The notes beneath the pieces were generated by a model. The model was not told the origin of the DNA. It ran no database searches and saw nothing but the letters and a program-made list of their open reading frames with translations. From positions 138,399,762 through 138,463,761 of the forward strand of contig NC_085046.1 of the NCBI RefSeq assembly GCF_963662255.1: a stretch of DNA of 64,000 nucleotides, given 5' to 3'. Positions 49,439 through 61,287 of the stretch are shown here, piece by piece; within the stretch, counting starts at the first letter, position 1; each line of letters opens with the position of its first letter. The position numbers and the translations under genes were made by a program. This stretch comes from Cinclus cinclus. Lineage: Eukaryota > Chordata > Aves > Passeriformes > Cinclidae.

Positions 49439-49911
49439 TTAAGTCATATAAAGAAGATTTTCTGAGATGCTGGCAGCACTCTGGTTCCTACTGTGCCTCT
49501 GTTTTTCCCAGAGCTTGGGGTTGTGTCTGAAGTATTGTGATTTTTTCATGGCCATGCTGTAAGCCATGTATGTACTGCTCTTACAGCTTGAACAGTGTGA
49601 ACTGTGAATCACCTGCCCAATTAGTTGTGCTGTCATCAGTTTGCTCTGGATGGCAATGACTATACTCTCTTCTTTCATGTCACATCTTGTTCAGGCAGCA
49701 TGAGCTCTCTGCAGCAAAGTTGAGATACTCTTCTGCAAGCAGGTCTTTCAGTGTTTCATATGCCACATTTGCAAGCTCACCTGTAACCACCACTTGCCAT
49801 AAAAGCAGCAATACATGAACAGGTTCTCCAACAGCCATATCACATTTATTACCAAGAAAAGGGATTGAAGCCTCTTTCCTGAATTCCAGCTTAATGCACA
49901 AAGAGAATGTG
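49439..49911 (-). pseudogene. Possible decayed coding relic or processed pseudogene
   Basis: On the minus strand two open frames lie end to end in different frames. The upstream one (to about 49680) contains KCDMAVGEPVHVLLLLWQVV and ANVAYETLKDLLAEEYLNF. The downstream one (49678-49439) contains MKEESIVIAIQSKLMTAQLI. Residue composition and the run of about 155 codons look more protein-like than surrounding frames, and the abutting frames would fit one frameshift in a former ORF. No splice sites, poly-A tail or flanking repeats confirm retroposition, and I do not recognise the family. It could equally be chance, or one or two exons of an unknown minus-strand gene. Confidence 0.3.
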
Positions 49912-52870
49912 TCTGTTTCTCTGTTGAAAGATCAATTGTATGTATTGTAAGTATCTATTTTTCAAATGTTCACAAATTCAAGGATTTCTCAGACTTTGGA
50001 GAAATGGTGCATGTACACTGATGCTCTTTTTTCTAAATAATTGGGCATATTGACTGAAGGTAAATCCAGGTTTTACAGAGATTCTTCTAAATGTATAAAA
50101 TTACTGATGTGACATTGTCACAGCAATTGCATGACAGAAAGAGTTTAAGAATAAGCACACAGAGACTTAGGAGAAAGGGTCTGTCCTGCCACTGCTGCCC
50201 AGGGGTGCCTGATCAAAGTGCTTCACAAAGGGCACACCAACTGCATCTTTTTCGGTATATGAGTATTTTCCACTACACAGAACTGGAACTGCTGGGCTAT
50301 TTTCTCTTCCTAGATTATTTGATTAATATGTCCGATGGCAGCGATTAGAAGGCTACAGGAAAACACAGAGTAACATGGTCTTTGATCCTCCTGCAAGGGG
50401 GTGTTTGGCTCTCTACAAGAAGCTGAATAAGCCTAGACAACATTTACTTCCAGCCTTTTGATCTGAAGGATGCTGCTTGTTAGTGAAGGCAGCTGATTCT
50501 AATCACAGCGGAGGGCTCTCATTTGTTGTTCATTCACACTCAGACTCTTCCTCCAAAAAGGAGAGGATGGAAATACTGGGAGTGTAGAGCCACAAAGTGC
50601 TTACTGGGCTGCAGTATCTGTGAGAGTCACTTGCCAGTACAGGTGATGGAGTGTCTTTTCATCTTGTTCACTGGAGAATGAAGGAGAAGTGGAAAGAGGG
50701 AAGCAATTCTGTGGGTTTCATTGAAAAATTGTACAGGTGGCTGCAGATAGTGCTTACTCATTACTTAGCAGTGAAATGACAATGGTAAGGAAATGCAGAA
50801 TTTGAGAGCAGGTGGCTGGCGGGACAAGATTGGCTGGGGAACAAGAAAATTGAAATCCCATTTGACCTCTGCCAAATCTTTTTGCTAATGTCTATATTTA
50901 CATTTGCTGCTGGATTGTTGCCAGTTCTTCAGTGAGTTGCCGTCAAGGACCTCTGTGACATCACTCAGCATCAATACACTGTATTTTTAGTACATTTGGA
51001 TATAGTTCACTTTTTCAGCTATGTATCAAAAATCTAAACCTGTTGGCCTTATCTAGAAATGACAGAGTTGGCTTTTTTGTTTTGTTTTGTAGAGACAGCC
51101 ATCTGTCTATCTCAAGCTTATTCAGAGTTCCCACAGGCAAAGCATTTTTAAATATATCAATTATAGTTATATCAACTGTTTTGTAATTGTTGCCTTGTAG
51201 GTCTTCCCTGCTGTATCAACATCTCCTTTTTAGTCTCTTTTTAGAGAAATCATGGTCTTGTTCCTGTCACCCAGAGGAAGAATTTTCAATGTATTATTTG
51301 CAGAGGAGCGAGTGTTTGTAAAGCTATGTTTTCATGTGGCGCTTCTACCTATTGCTGTCTAAATATCCTGTCCAAGTAAAAGCTATATGCACATTTCTTC
51401 CTCAGCAAAGTCTTTTGTTACAGCATTGAAAAGCATATGTTTTATATTCACAGTCCCTATGATTCTCTTTAATTCATTCTCATTTTCTCTGAACATTTAA
51501 ATTAAGCAAATGAAATGTAAATTAATGAAAGATAGATAAAATGACCTGCAGCTGCTGGCTTTGATTCCACATCATAAAGTATTCTCAGTTAGGTAAGTAA
51601 TCTGGCAAGTAAGAAATGTCTTAGTGGACATCACTTTTTATGACTAGATTTCTTCATTTCTTACACAGTGTTTTCCACATGTTTAATAACTTCCTTAAAT
51701 ACCATATAACTGCACTCTGAATACACATGGGGTTGTCTCTCATCTCTGCATCGGCAAATACTACATTTTCTGCCAAGATCAAGTAAATGTGAAGACTGAA
51801 AGTCTTCTGACACAATCTAGCATCTACTTGTCATTTGTCTTTCACTCAAAGCAAGGCATACATTATTTTATTCAAGATAACACAGTATTCAGGAAGGCTA
51901 ATACCTCTGTCTCTGAATAAAAATTACTTTGGGAATACTACATGGCAACATTTGTAATGAGGAGTGAATTTTTGGAGTAGAAATAATTTTAATTACATTT
52001 GGTTTTCTTCAGAGACTCAGGTTGTCCTGTCTTTGAAATAATCTAATATATATTGCATCATAGGGCTCTGAATATATTTTGCTATGTTATTAAGTCCATT
52101 ATTTAGCTTAATACTGCAGTAACTATGAGCTGTATTTCCTGCAGAAGCTATTAGAATACAGAACCAGACAAGTATTGCAAAGTTGCTTTCACAGAGTCCT
52201 CTGTAAATCTCCCCCTTTAGGTTTTTGGATTTGCATGAATATGGGATTGGTAGAGCATATTAGATACTGCTGATAAAAAGAATATAAGATTCAGGAAAAC
52301 TATGCTCCCGAGTTCTCCAGCAAAAATCTGCATGGATTCTTAGGGAAACACAAAGTTCACCTCCTTCTCCTGTGGGTAAAAGATGACTTATTCGATTAAA
52401 TAGGTGTTTCTAAAACCCAATCATTTGTTTACTGGAACAAATATATAGGAGTATAAAATATGATAGGAGGGCAAAGATACTGAATTTTGTCCAGTTGGTT
52501 GGTCCTGAAATACTGCCAACACATATTAACAATTTCTAAGATAAGTAGGACTGGGACATCTGTCCTCTCAGTTGTCCACTTCAATAATAATTCCATGAGC
52601 ATCATAACCAGTTTTGTTAACCTTTCTACTGTTGTTTCTCTCACTAGTCTTATCAGCAAATATCTGCATGGATATAGCCTACAGTAGTAATTAAAGCTGT
52701 GAAGAGACTTGGCATGCAACCAGCCTAAATGGTACCCATCTCCCCACACCCATGAGGCAAGTGGCTGTGGGTTTCATGCTAAGAGCCTTGATGATTACAG
52801 GTTTGGGGACAAAGAACAACTGGAGTCTATGTCTGAAAACACAGAATGGAAAGTGCCTAGTGTGGCAAGC
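49912..52870. other. Non-coding stretch, nothing recognised
   Basis: AT-rich, with no supported exon. A plus-strand TTAG|GTAAGT site at about 51593 lacks a convincing exon before it. Confidence 0.45.
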
Positions 52871-53280
52871 TGTCCTGGTCTCAGCTGGGATAGATATCAT
52901 TTTTTTGTAGTAGCTGGTACATGGCTGCGTTTTGGATTCAGTGTGAGAATAATGTTGAAAACACCCTGATGTTTTGGTTGTTGCTAAACTGTGCTTACCC
53001 TGAGTCGAGAACTTTTCAATGTTTCATGTGCTGCCTGTGAGGAGCTGCAGCAGAAATTGGGAGGCAGCATGGCCAGGACTGCTGACCTGAACTGGCCGAA
53101 GAGATATTCTATCTTGCAGAATGTCTTGCCCAGTATATAAACTGGGGGAATTACCTGGAAGGGCCAATTGCTGGTGGGAGACAGGCTGGGCATCAAATGG
53201 GAGTAGGAGTGAGCAACCATACTGTGCATCACTTAAATTTCTTGGGGTTTCTCTCCCTATCTCCATCTCCTTTTAATCAC
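52871..53280 (+). mobile_element. Solo LTR of an ERVL-like endogenous retrovirus, 3' part lost
   Basis: It begins with TG in 'tgtcctggtctcagctggga', continues with a characteristic U3 ('gagaataatgttgaaaacac', 'ctgatgttttggttgttgct') and contains a TATA-like box TATATAA at 53134-53140 followed by 'actgggggaa'. This is the layout of a widespread avian ERVL-type LTR; the family assignment is from memory of its general appearance. The expected R-U5 end and polyadenylation signal are replaced by an ATT/ATC microsatellite. No retroviral genes flank it. Confidence 0.75.
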
Positions 53281-53352
53281 AATTATTATTAGTACTAGTA
53301 TTATCATTACTACTGGTATCATTAGTATCATCATCATCATCATCATCATCTT
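53281..53352 (+). repeat. (ATT)n/(ATC)n microsatellite
   Basis: ATT-type triplets degrade into mixed triplets and then a clean (ATC)n run of about eight units at its right end. It sits exactly between the LTR and the next CR1 copy. Confidence 0.9.
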
Positions 53353-53383
53353 TTACTTTGTTTCAATTGTAATCAGTGTTGCA

Positions 53384-53938
53384 GGGTCTACTTGGAGCCC
53401 TCTCACTAGTGGTTTCCCCCAAAGTTCAATACTGGGCCTAGTGTCCTTTAACTTATTTATAAATGACTTTGATGAAGGGGCAGATGGTTCCTCAGCAAGT
53501 TCGCTGATGAGACAAAGCTGGGAGGAGTGGCCAATACCTCAGAGTGCTGTGAAATCATCAGAAGGACCTTGACAGGCTGGGGAGATGGGCAGAGAAGAAC
53601 TGTCTGAAATTCAACAAACATTGCTGGGTTGGAGGAATTCCTGGGAGGAATAACCCTGGGCACCAGTACAGCCCAAAGGCTGATCTGCTGGAAAACAGCT
53701 TTGAAGAGAAGGACCTGGGGTCCTGGTGGACAACAAGCTGTTCATGAGCCTGCCAAGGATATCCTGGGATGCATCAGGATGAGCATTGCCAGCCGGTCAG
53801 GGGAGTTGGTTCTGCCCCTCTTTTGAGCCCTGGGGAGGCACATCTGGAGAGCTGTGTCCAGTTCTGGTATCCTCAGGACTCAAGAGACACAGAGCTCTTG
53901 GAGCAAGTCCGGCAGAGGGCAGCAAAGGTGATTAACCC
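53384..53938 (+). mobile_element. CR1 LINE fragment (central to C-terminal ORF2)
   Basis: The frame can be followed with small shifts. The conserved catalytic box appears as FADE at 53500-53511, where active copies have FADD. Further segments correspond to GCIRMSIASRSGELVLPL and an HLESCVQFW-like stretch near 53835-53865. It stops abruptly in the region after 'ggcagagggcagcaaaggtg', without the CR1 3' UTR, so both ends are truncated. A LINE copy lacking its 3' end must have been cut by a later rearrangement, probably linked to the adjacent microsatellite. Confidence 0.88.
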
Positions 53939-54005
53939 ACCTACCTGTTCCCCTTACTACTGACTGAACATCTGTCCAGTTATGGAAGTGTGGTGCAAAG
54001 AAACA

Positions 54006-54043
54006 GAAATAATAGTAACTAAGTAATAATAGTAATAGTAATA

Positions 54044-54081
<38 letters not shown>
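54006..54081 (+). repeat. (AAT)n microsatellite
   Basis: Interrupted AAT/AGT triplets end in a pure run of about twelve AAT units. The leucine-rich minus-strand frame here is a translation of the repeat. Confidence 0.95.
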
Positions 54082-57000
54082 CCCACACGGGTCACTCAGT
54101 TCTGTTTTGTCCAATTGGGAAAACCATGCAGCAGCTGTCAATTTGTGAAATTCCTAATCTGTATCAGGCTATAGCCTAAAGTATAAGAACGCATTCCCAG
54201 CATCTTAAACTTCAGGCCTATATTAGATAAAGAACAAACTCCATTATAATGGATCATAAGAAAAATGTAAGAATTCCAAGAACTCGCCAATGTCTTTGAA
54301 AGGCAAATATTAAATACAACTCTTACGTTATACTAGGAAGTGGCCTACTGTCATATATTGCAGAGTAGACAAAAGAAAGAGCAATACTTCAATTTCCCCA
54401 GACCACCAGTATGACTCCAAATCTGATGTTTGTTTTACCACTGAGGATTAAAACAGGTTATACCAATCGATCAATCAATCAATCAATCATCCAAGAATGT
54501 AATGACACTAGAACCACCACTGTCTTCCATTTACATTCTCTTAGGTTGTTCAGCATCCAGAGTTTCATGAAAACATTAGATAATCCCCTCTCATATTCAT
54601 TCCACTGTAGAAGTTGGATAATATTTATCAAGGATAACAACATTTTCCTTTCTTCTGCTAAGAATGACCCTCATAATCTAAATACGAATAAATGTAAATT
54701 TAAATAACCTAAATCTAAATATAAAATAACATGTATGTCATGTAGATACAGTGTAAACATGATGCAAACATCCAGCAAGCCATCTTTCATAGTCTTTTGA
54801 AAATTCCAAAATACCAAGCATTAGCAAAGAAAAAATTATTAGCAAAGACTAATATATATATTTATCAAAGGCTTCAGTTTTCAGTGAGGCATCTTAGGCT
54901 GCCAAACAGCAGTTCCATTAATTTGCCAGGCTCCATCTTAAAATAAATTCAGAATCTGGTTCTCAGCACCTTTTTAAAAAAAACCCTCCTCATTATTTTA
55001 ATATTTGGGATGTTTAAAAGTAATCTTCTAAATTTCTAGGCTAATAAATACTCGTGATTGTTTTATAGCATTTTTAATTCATGTGAGCAATCCTTCTCCC
55101 TTTTTAACAATTTCCCCTGAATATACAGAACTGTCAATCCTCTTCAAACTTTCATTTGCCTAAGCTAAATAAACCCTAATCTTTTCATTTTTTCCTATAA
55201 AATGAAAACTCCATTTTCCAAAGCCTTCTGTGTTCTTATTCCAATTTAGTTTTGTTTTGTTTGGCTTTGCTTTTCTTCAATGTAGGTCAGAATAGAACAC
55301 TATATTGCAAAGTATTCCAGTGTCTTCTGCTGAAAGGTTTTCTTGTGTGACTTTTTACTTTCTTGCTGTTCATAATATCTCCCAACCTTGTGTCATCTGT
55401 AAATTCCATTAGCAAATATTTTGATTCTGTCTCTTTGGCCACTAATATGAAGAGCATAGGTCTCAATACTGTGCACTGATGTACTAAGCACTGTGAGCCT
55501 AATAATTCTAAAAAGAGTGTGGACATTAAAACAGAATGACCCAGGGATCTAGATTCTAGACATCTTTCTGCTGCTTCTCTATGATCCAGACCCCTTGACT
55601 GAACCGTGCCCCTCCATCACTGATCTCCAACCTGCTGGCTCTGCAGTGCCCAAGAGGAGACTGGCAGGATGAAGTGCACAGCCTGGGGTGGCCTAGGGTG
55701 ACCCCAAGCTGCTCAGGTTGTCTCCAGGGACAACTCCAAATACAGCTGGATTGCTGGGTCACAAACAAAATCTTTTCAGTCCTTGGAGACAAGGATACAG
55801 AAGGAGGTGTTTACATGTGAAATAGGTTATTCTGTTGTTTGCTCATTATTTTTCATCTGAGTATTAGAAATACGTGAGATTATTTTGTCTATGATTAGAA
55901 CAAGATTGAAATTAGTTCTCATTATTAGACAAATTGCTGGATGTCCACAAGAATCCTGTATTGTCTATCTTTCCTACATAAATAATAATAGCTATTTTCT
56001 CTGGCTATGAATATTGCATGTCAAAGTTAATCTTCAATTCCCTTTGCTTATTTTTTCAGTATTTTTTGCTGCTCCTTTAAAATAATATAGAAATGCTTTT
56101 CTGCATGCTAATTGTCTATCACCTCTTGCAGGAAGAGTTAATGTCTCCTTGGAGTTTCCCGTTAATTCCACAGTAGGAGAGTTTCATTCTTTCATTTGTA
56201 AAATTTTCTTTCTTTCTGCAACTATGTGCACAGTCTGCACTTCAAATCATTATTTCTAGATTATGCATATTCTGCTGAAATAAATTACTTCTGCTAGTGT
56301 TTTTCTAGTGGTGCTTTGTATAAAAAGACTTCCTATCTTTCTCCTCTTATTCCTCCTACATACCATCCTTGATCAGAAGTACCTCAGGAAGGTGGAAGGC
56401 TATTAGTGAAAGGAAAAATTTGTCTTATCATTACCTCTAATAGCTCAATGGCAGAGATTCAGCAACAGGAGATTGGCTTTTGAGGTGCGGGCTTGTAATG
56501 AAGAGCAACACACAAGCATCTCTGCAGCTGCACATTGCTCTTGTTGGCAGCACTTGTAAGAGCCAGAACACTTTGACCACAGCTCTGCAATGTGCACACC
56601 CCTCAAAGAAGGGAGCTTCACCCTAGCCTTCTGGTTTGTCAAAAAAGAAACACTTTATTTGACTGCAGTGCTCTAGCTAGAATCAAGAACCCATTAGTCC
56701 TATCCCACACTGACCTGTCCTAACAATAAAAAAGTGTTAAGAAAGCAAGTTAAGTCAAAAAGAAACTACAAATGAATATTATTTTCCCTTGAGAGTGTAA
56801 ACAAGTGAAAATATCTTGAGACTATTTTAATGGGCATACAGTGGCAGTGTAACTGTGTAAATCAACACATACAGATAACCAGGGTGACCACCAAACCATA
56901 GCTGAGATACAAAGATTGGTTTTATTCATTACCTGGCTAACAATGTTGGACAGCAGACACACTTGGGGACACGGGCTCCTTTAGGCCCAGCTCATACTTG

Positions 57001-57666
57001 CAGCAGCAGAGCCGTGGGGTGGGCACTCCTGCTCCAAAGGGCTTCTCACACACACAATTTATCACAAGGCTGTGCCTTGAGGATCCCTCTCTCTCTCTGT
57101 CTCTCTCTGCCCCAGCAGGAAGCTCAAGCGCATCTCTGAGAGTTATCTCCATGCAGGAATTACACCTCTCAAAAGGCAGAGGAAGAGCAATACCGGCCAT
57201 AAAACATCATTTTCCTACACTGACATTCGTAGCATTCCCCGCTGCAAGGTCAGTTTGAGAGACTATTCCATCCTCTTTGCCAAATCATCTGGTTTTAACC
57301 TTTTCCTCCCAATGGTGACATATACATTGAGCTGGTGACAAGTCACAGAATCAGAATACAGCTGCCTTAGGCACCATGAGAAAAGAGCAGAGGATGCCCA
57401 CACATTTTTCCATGCCATGTTGTAGTGTGTAATCGGAACTCAGTGACATTTTTTTGATGAGAGGGAAGGTCTTAATGACTTATCAGAACCATTAAGAAAA
57501 TTGGATAGGTGGAACCAGTGCCTCAGAGCAAAATGATACATTACTATATGATTCCTGAAATTGCACATCTGCTCGTTTATTAAAGATGCAGCACTCCTGC
57601 TATAGCCTGTGAACTACTTGCTAGCTCTGTCCATTTCAGGAAAATCATCACTAAATTCCTTCATTC
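54082..57666. other. Non-coding stretch with small simple repeats
   Basis: An (ATCA)n run of about five units lies at 54465-54489 and a (CT)n-like run at about 57088-57108. Frames at 56937-57258 overlap on both strands and have no support. No gene or repeat family was recognised. Confidence 0.45.
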
Positions 57667-57707
57667 TTGTTCTGTTCTGTTCTGTTCTGTTCTGTTCTGT
57701 TCTGTTA
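57667..57707 (+). repeat. (TTCTG)n pentanucleotide microsatellite, about 8 units
   Basis: Eight nearly perfect TTCTG units in a row. Purity suggests recent activity and probable length polymorphism. Confidence 0.95.
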
Positions 57708-60589
57708 ATGAAGATCTTGCATGTTTTTATATCTGGGATTCCTAATTGATCAAACCCTTAGACCACCTAGGGGCAAATTATCTTCTTTGAGAGGGGAAGA
57801 TGCAATGAAAGACAAAAATGTCCAATCATTTTGGGTATCTTTTTCTTTAAGTGTTACAGAAAAGAAAACAGAGTATAAATTGAATGTGATTTTGCTTTAA
57901 TTAAGGAAAATGAAAATAATTGTATATTCTATTTCCACTTGTGTCACTGCTGTATGCTTGAAGTACAATTGAATTGCAGTCAGTCAATTTCAGAAGCTAA
58001 ATTCTTGGTGCAACTGCTGAAGGGAAGACAGCTGTCTATAATAACAATCATCTGAGATGATTTGATTTATGATCTTTGCATCTTGTGCTTGTTAATTTAT
58101 TTTTTGCTTGAATTTTTGCATATTTATCCCATTTTGAATATTTAGTTAATATTCACCTAGTTCTCTTTTATCCTTCTTAATTTTGTCTTGCTTTCTATAG
58201 ACACTTTTTCTACTTTGCCTATTTCACCTCTTTTTACCTGTCTCACATGCACCTGTGAAAGGCCACTGGGGAGATTTTGTGAATAATCAGATCTGATCTG
58301 ATTTTTCTAAAAATATTTAGATGTATTGTTATGTGATGCTGAATAATGATTGCACCCCTTTTGCACAGCCTTTGGAAGAGATCAGGCAATGCAAAGGATT
58401 TGACCTTGACCTTACTACCTGAATGGCAGTGATTACATATAGATATTACTTGTTCCAAGAATCATACAAAATAGATGTGCCAGACTGTGTTCTCACTCAC
58501 TGTTTAGTAGCTGTTTGGGGATAATTTATTCTTGAGATGACAGAATGCAGTTTACAAATTGTATCCTGTATACCTAATGAGACAATTATTTCAGGAGAGT
58601 CTGAGCTATCCAGCAAAATAGACACAGAGCAAATGGAAAGCCTGTGCTGGAAAAGATGAGCATGTTTGTTTAACCTGACAGGGTCCTGGTTAGGCCATCA
58701 TATGCAACTTTCACTGGTGGAAAATGAGGTCTCACAAATTTCCCCCGAAAAATGATTCAAGCCAGTTTTCCCAAGTCTGTCTACAAAATATTTGGACTTT
58801 CAGAAGATGTTGCTCTTCTCTGAATATAAAGTTTGAAAGTCAGGGTGAGTAAACTGAAAATGGGTGGGAGGAGAGGGACGGATCTTTCTTTCCAATGGCA
58901 CAGTGAGGGTGCTGTCTCACAAGGAAAGGAGACAGCCAAGAGCTGAAATTTGAGTTGTAAGCAGAAATGGTTTCCAGAGCAGTGTAATAAAGTGCATATA
59001 TTTAAATCATTATTTTTAGTTTACAAATGTTTGTTGACAGGAGTGACAAATATAATGTGCATATGAGACTGGAGAGCAGGAATGAAACATTCTGTCTCCA
59101 CTTGAAATGGTCTCCTTGTAATCTAAACAAACACACACACACCTGCAAATTCCTCACAAGTCATCCAGCTGAAGCTCAGAAGATGACTCATGTTGTGCTT
59201 GACTGGAAGACTTGCTAAGGTAGGCCTGTGTGGACTCGGTGTTTCATGCCGTGGGACATTTAATAGCTGGAAGTAGTGATGTTGCAATGCAGCAATTTTA
59301 AGCAAAGACTTTCTTCATTCCAAGCAACTGAAAAAGATCTACCAGCAGAGTTATTAAAAAAAAAAAAAAGTACAAATACAGTTCAACATGAGCTGGGGAG
59401 GAAGGAGAACCTAATCATCACTGCGGGTCTGAATGTGATGTATACTGCATCAGCTGATCTTCTCAGGGTCTCCTCAGTAATGCTATGGGTGGGGCAGCCC
59501 TTAATTAGGAAATGTTCCTGGATGAGGTCAGCACTGGCTTTGACCATAACATACAGGTATCATACATTAATGATACCAAACAACCTGTATTAGTCTTTAA
59601 ATAGCCAGCTTCTGAGATGTGTCTGGCTGACATTTTTGCATGGAAGTGGGACTGAAGAAGAAACCATGATACCATATTATACTATAAATTGCTATTGGAT
59701 ACAGAACCCAGTGCATGTGGAAATTTATGGCTCAAAAACATAGCAGTAAAAAATAAGAAGGGGCTCACAGTTCTAAATCTTTGCCCTTTTTTTTTTTTTG
59801 CTATAACTCAATATAACTCAGTTTCAAAGGATAGGAATAGTGTGTAATTACACTTTAAAATGACATCTATTCTTAGTAGGTTTGAATTATTTGGAACACC
59901 AGAATGGTTTGAGGACACGTTCAGTGAGCAGGGCATGTCAGTGCTGTTGGTCTGGGTAAGAGCAGGGTGAGAGATGCCTTTGCTATCACTCTGTGTGAGA
60001 TGCAGAGCTGAACCAGGACAGATGGGCACAGTATTGTCAGAACAAGGACCAACATCAGTATGTCACTGGTGTTGGCCATGAAACCCTGGCCATCATGGAC
60101 ACCCTGGTCCTCAGACTAACAGTTGTGGCTGGCTGGCCAATAGTCATGAAGTACTTATGTCAAGTGTCAGTGTTAAAGAAAGCGTTGAAACTGTGTTTCA
60201 CATGAAAAGAAAATAATTAAATCAGTGCTAATTTTTGCTCTACTTAATGAAGAGTAGGATATTACGATGCTTTTTATCAGAATGACACTAGGTAGACCAG
60301 GACATAGCCATTACTTTCTCAAATAATGTCCTTTGATTTTTTTGGTGATGTAATGTTCATTAAAGAAAGGGAGGAAGGAAGATGGTTGTCTGTAGTGCAT
60401 TTTGCTAGGAATGAGCTCAAACCTAGAATGAAGTTTGGAGTTGTTGCTCTACTTAGTCCTTCTTTTTCTTTGGAAGCATACAGTAGAGTTGAAAATAGTT
60501 TTTCCTTTGCTTTTCTGATGTTTAATTTTGATCCCATAGGGACAAGTTCTTTGCAAATATCTTAAGGAGATGCTGTGAGGAGAAATCCA
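57708..60589. other. Non-coding stretch, nothing recognised
   Basis: Contains a short (AC)n at about 59131-59142, an A run at about 59355-59369 and a T run near 59788-59799. A plus-strand GTCAGG|GTGAGT site near 58842 has an acceptor-like AG 41 nt upstream, but it is not convincing as an exon. Confidence 0.45.
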
Positions 60590-61287
60590 GAGAGACCCAG
60601 GCAGGCTTGAGAGGTGAGCCTGTGTGAACATCATGAAGTTCAACTAGTCCAAGTACAAGGTCCTTCACCTGGGTCAGGGCAATCCCAAGCACAAAATCAG
60701 GCTGAGAAGAGAGTGTATTGAGAGCAGCCCTGAAGAGAAGGATTTGGTGAATAAAAAGCTCATTGTGATGGCTCTTGCAGCCTGGAAAGCCAATTGTGTC
60801 CCGGGCTGCATCAAAAACAGTGTGACCAGCAGGACAAGGCAGAGGATTCTGCCCCTCTTCTCCACTCTGGTGAGTTCCCACCTGGAGTACTCATCCAATT
60901 CCAGGCCTCCCAACGTAAGAAGGACTTGTACCTGTTTGAATAAGTCCAGAGGAGGGCTGCAAGAATGATCAAAGGGCTGGAGCACCTCTCCTGTGAAGGC
61001 AGGCTCATAAAATTTGGGCTGTTCAGCCTGGAGAAGGTTCTGGGAGAACTTACAGCATCTTCCAGTGCTTCTAGTACATCAAGGGGCTACAAGAAAGCTG
61101 GAGAGGGACTTTTTATGAGGAACAAGTTCTCCAGAGAAGTGGTGGATGCCCCATCCATTGAAATGTTCAAGGCCAGTTTGGATGGGGCTCTGAGTAACCT
61201 GGTGTAGTGACCTGCCCATGTCAGGGACATTGGAAGTAGGTGATCTTTAAGGTTCCTTCCAACCCAAACCATCCTATGACTCTATTT
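60590..61287 (+). mobile_element. CR1 LINE fragment (C-terminal ORF2 plus 3' UTR)
   Basis: Plus-strand copy with the C-terminal RT region, including an LVSSHLEYSSNS-like stretch at 60868-60905 and [12 protein letters not shown] near 61016-61050, then the 3' UTR. The tail 'gtgatctttaaggttccttc' followed by 'caacccaaaccatcctatga' is close to the avian CR1 3' terminus. A gap of expected sequence between about 61080 and 61120 indicates an internal deletion. Not functional. Confidence 0.92.

Noticed and set aside
53880..54095. Leucine-repeat frame that could be taken for a membrane segment
   Set aside because: It is a translation of the (AAT)n microsatellite on the minus strand.
58800..58845. Possible 41-nt plus-strand exon ending at GTGAGT
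   Set aside because: The frame is open in only one phase and the peptide is unremarkable. There is no neighbouring exon to connect it to.
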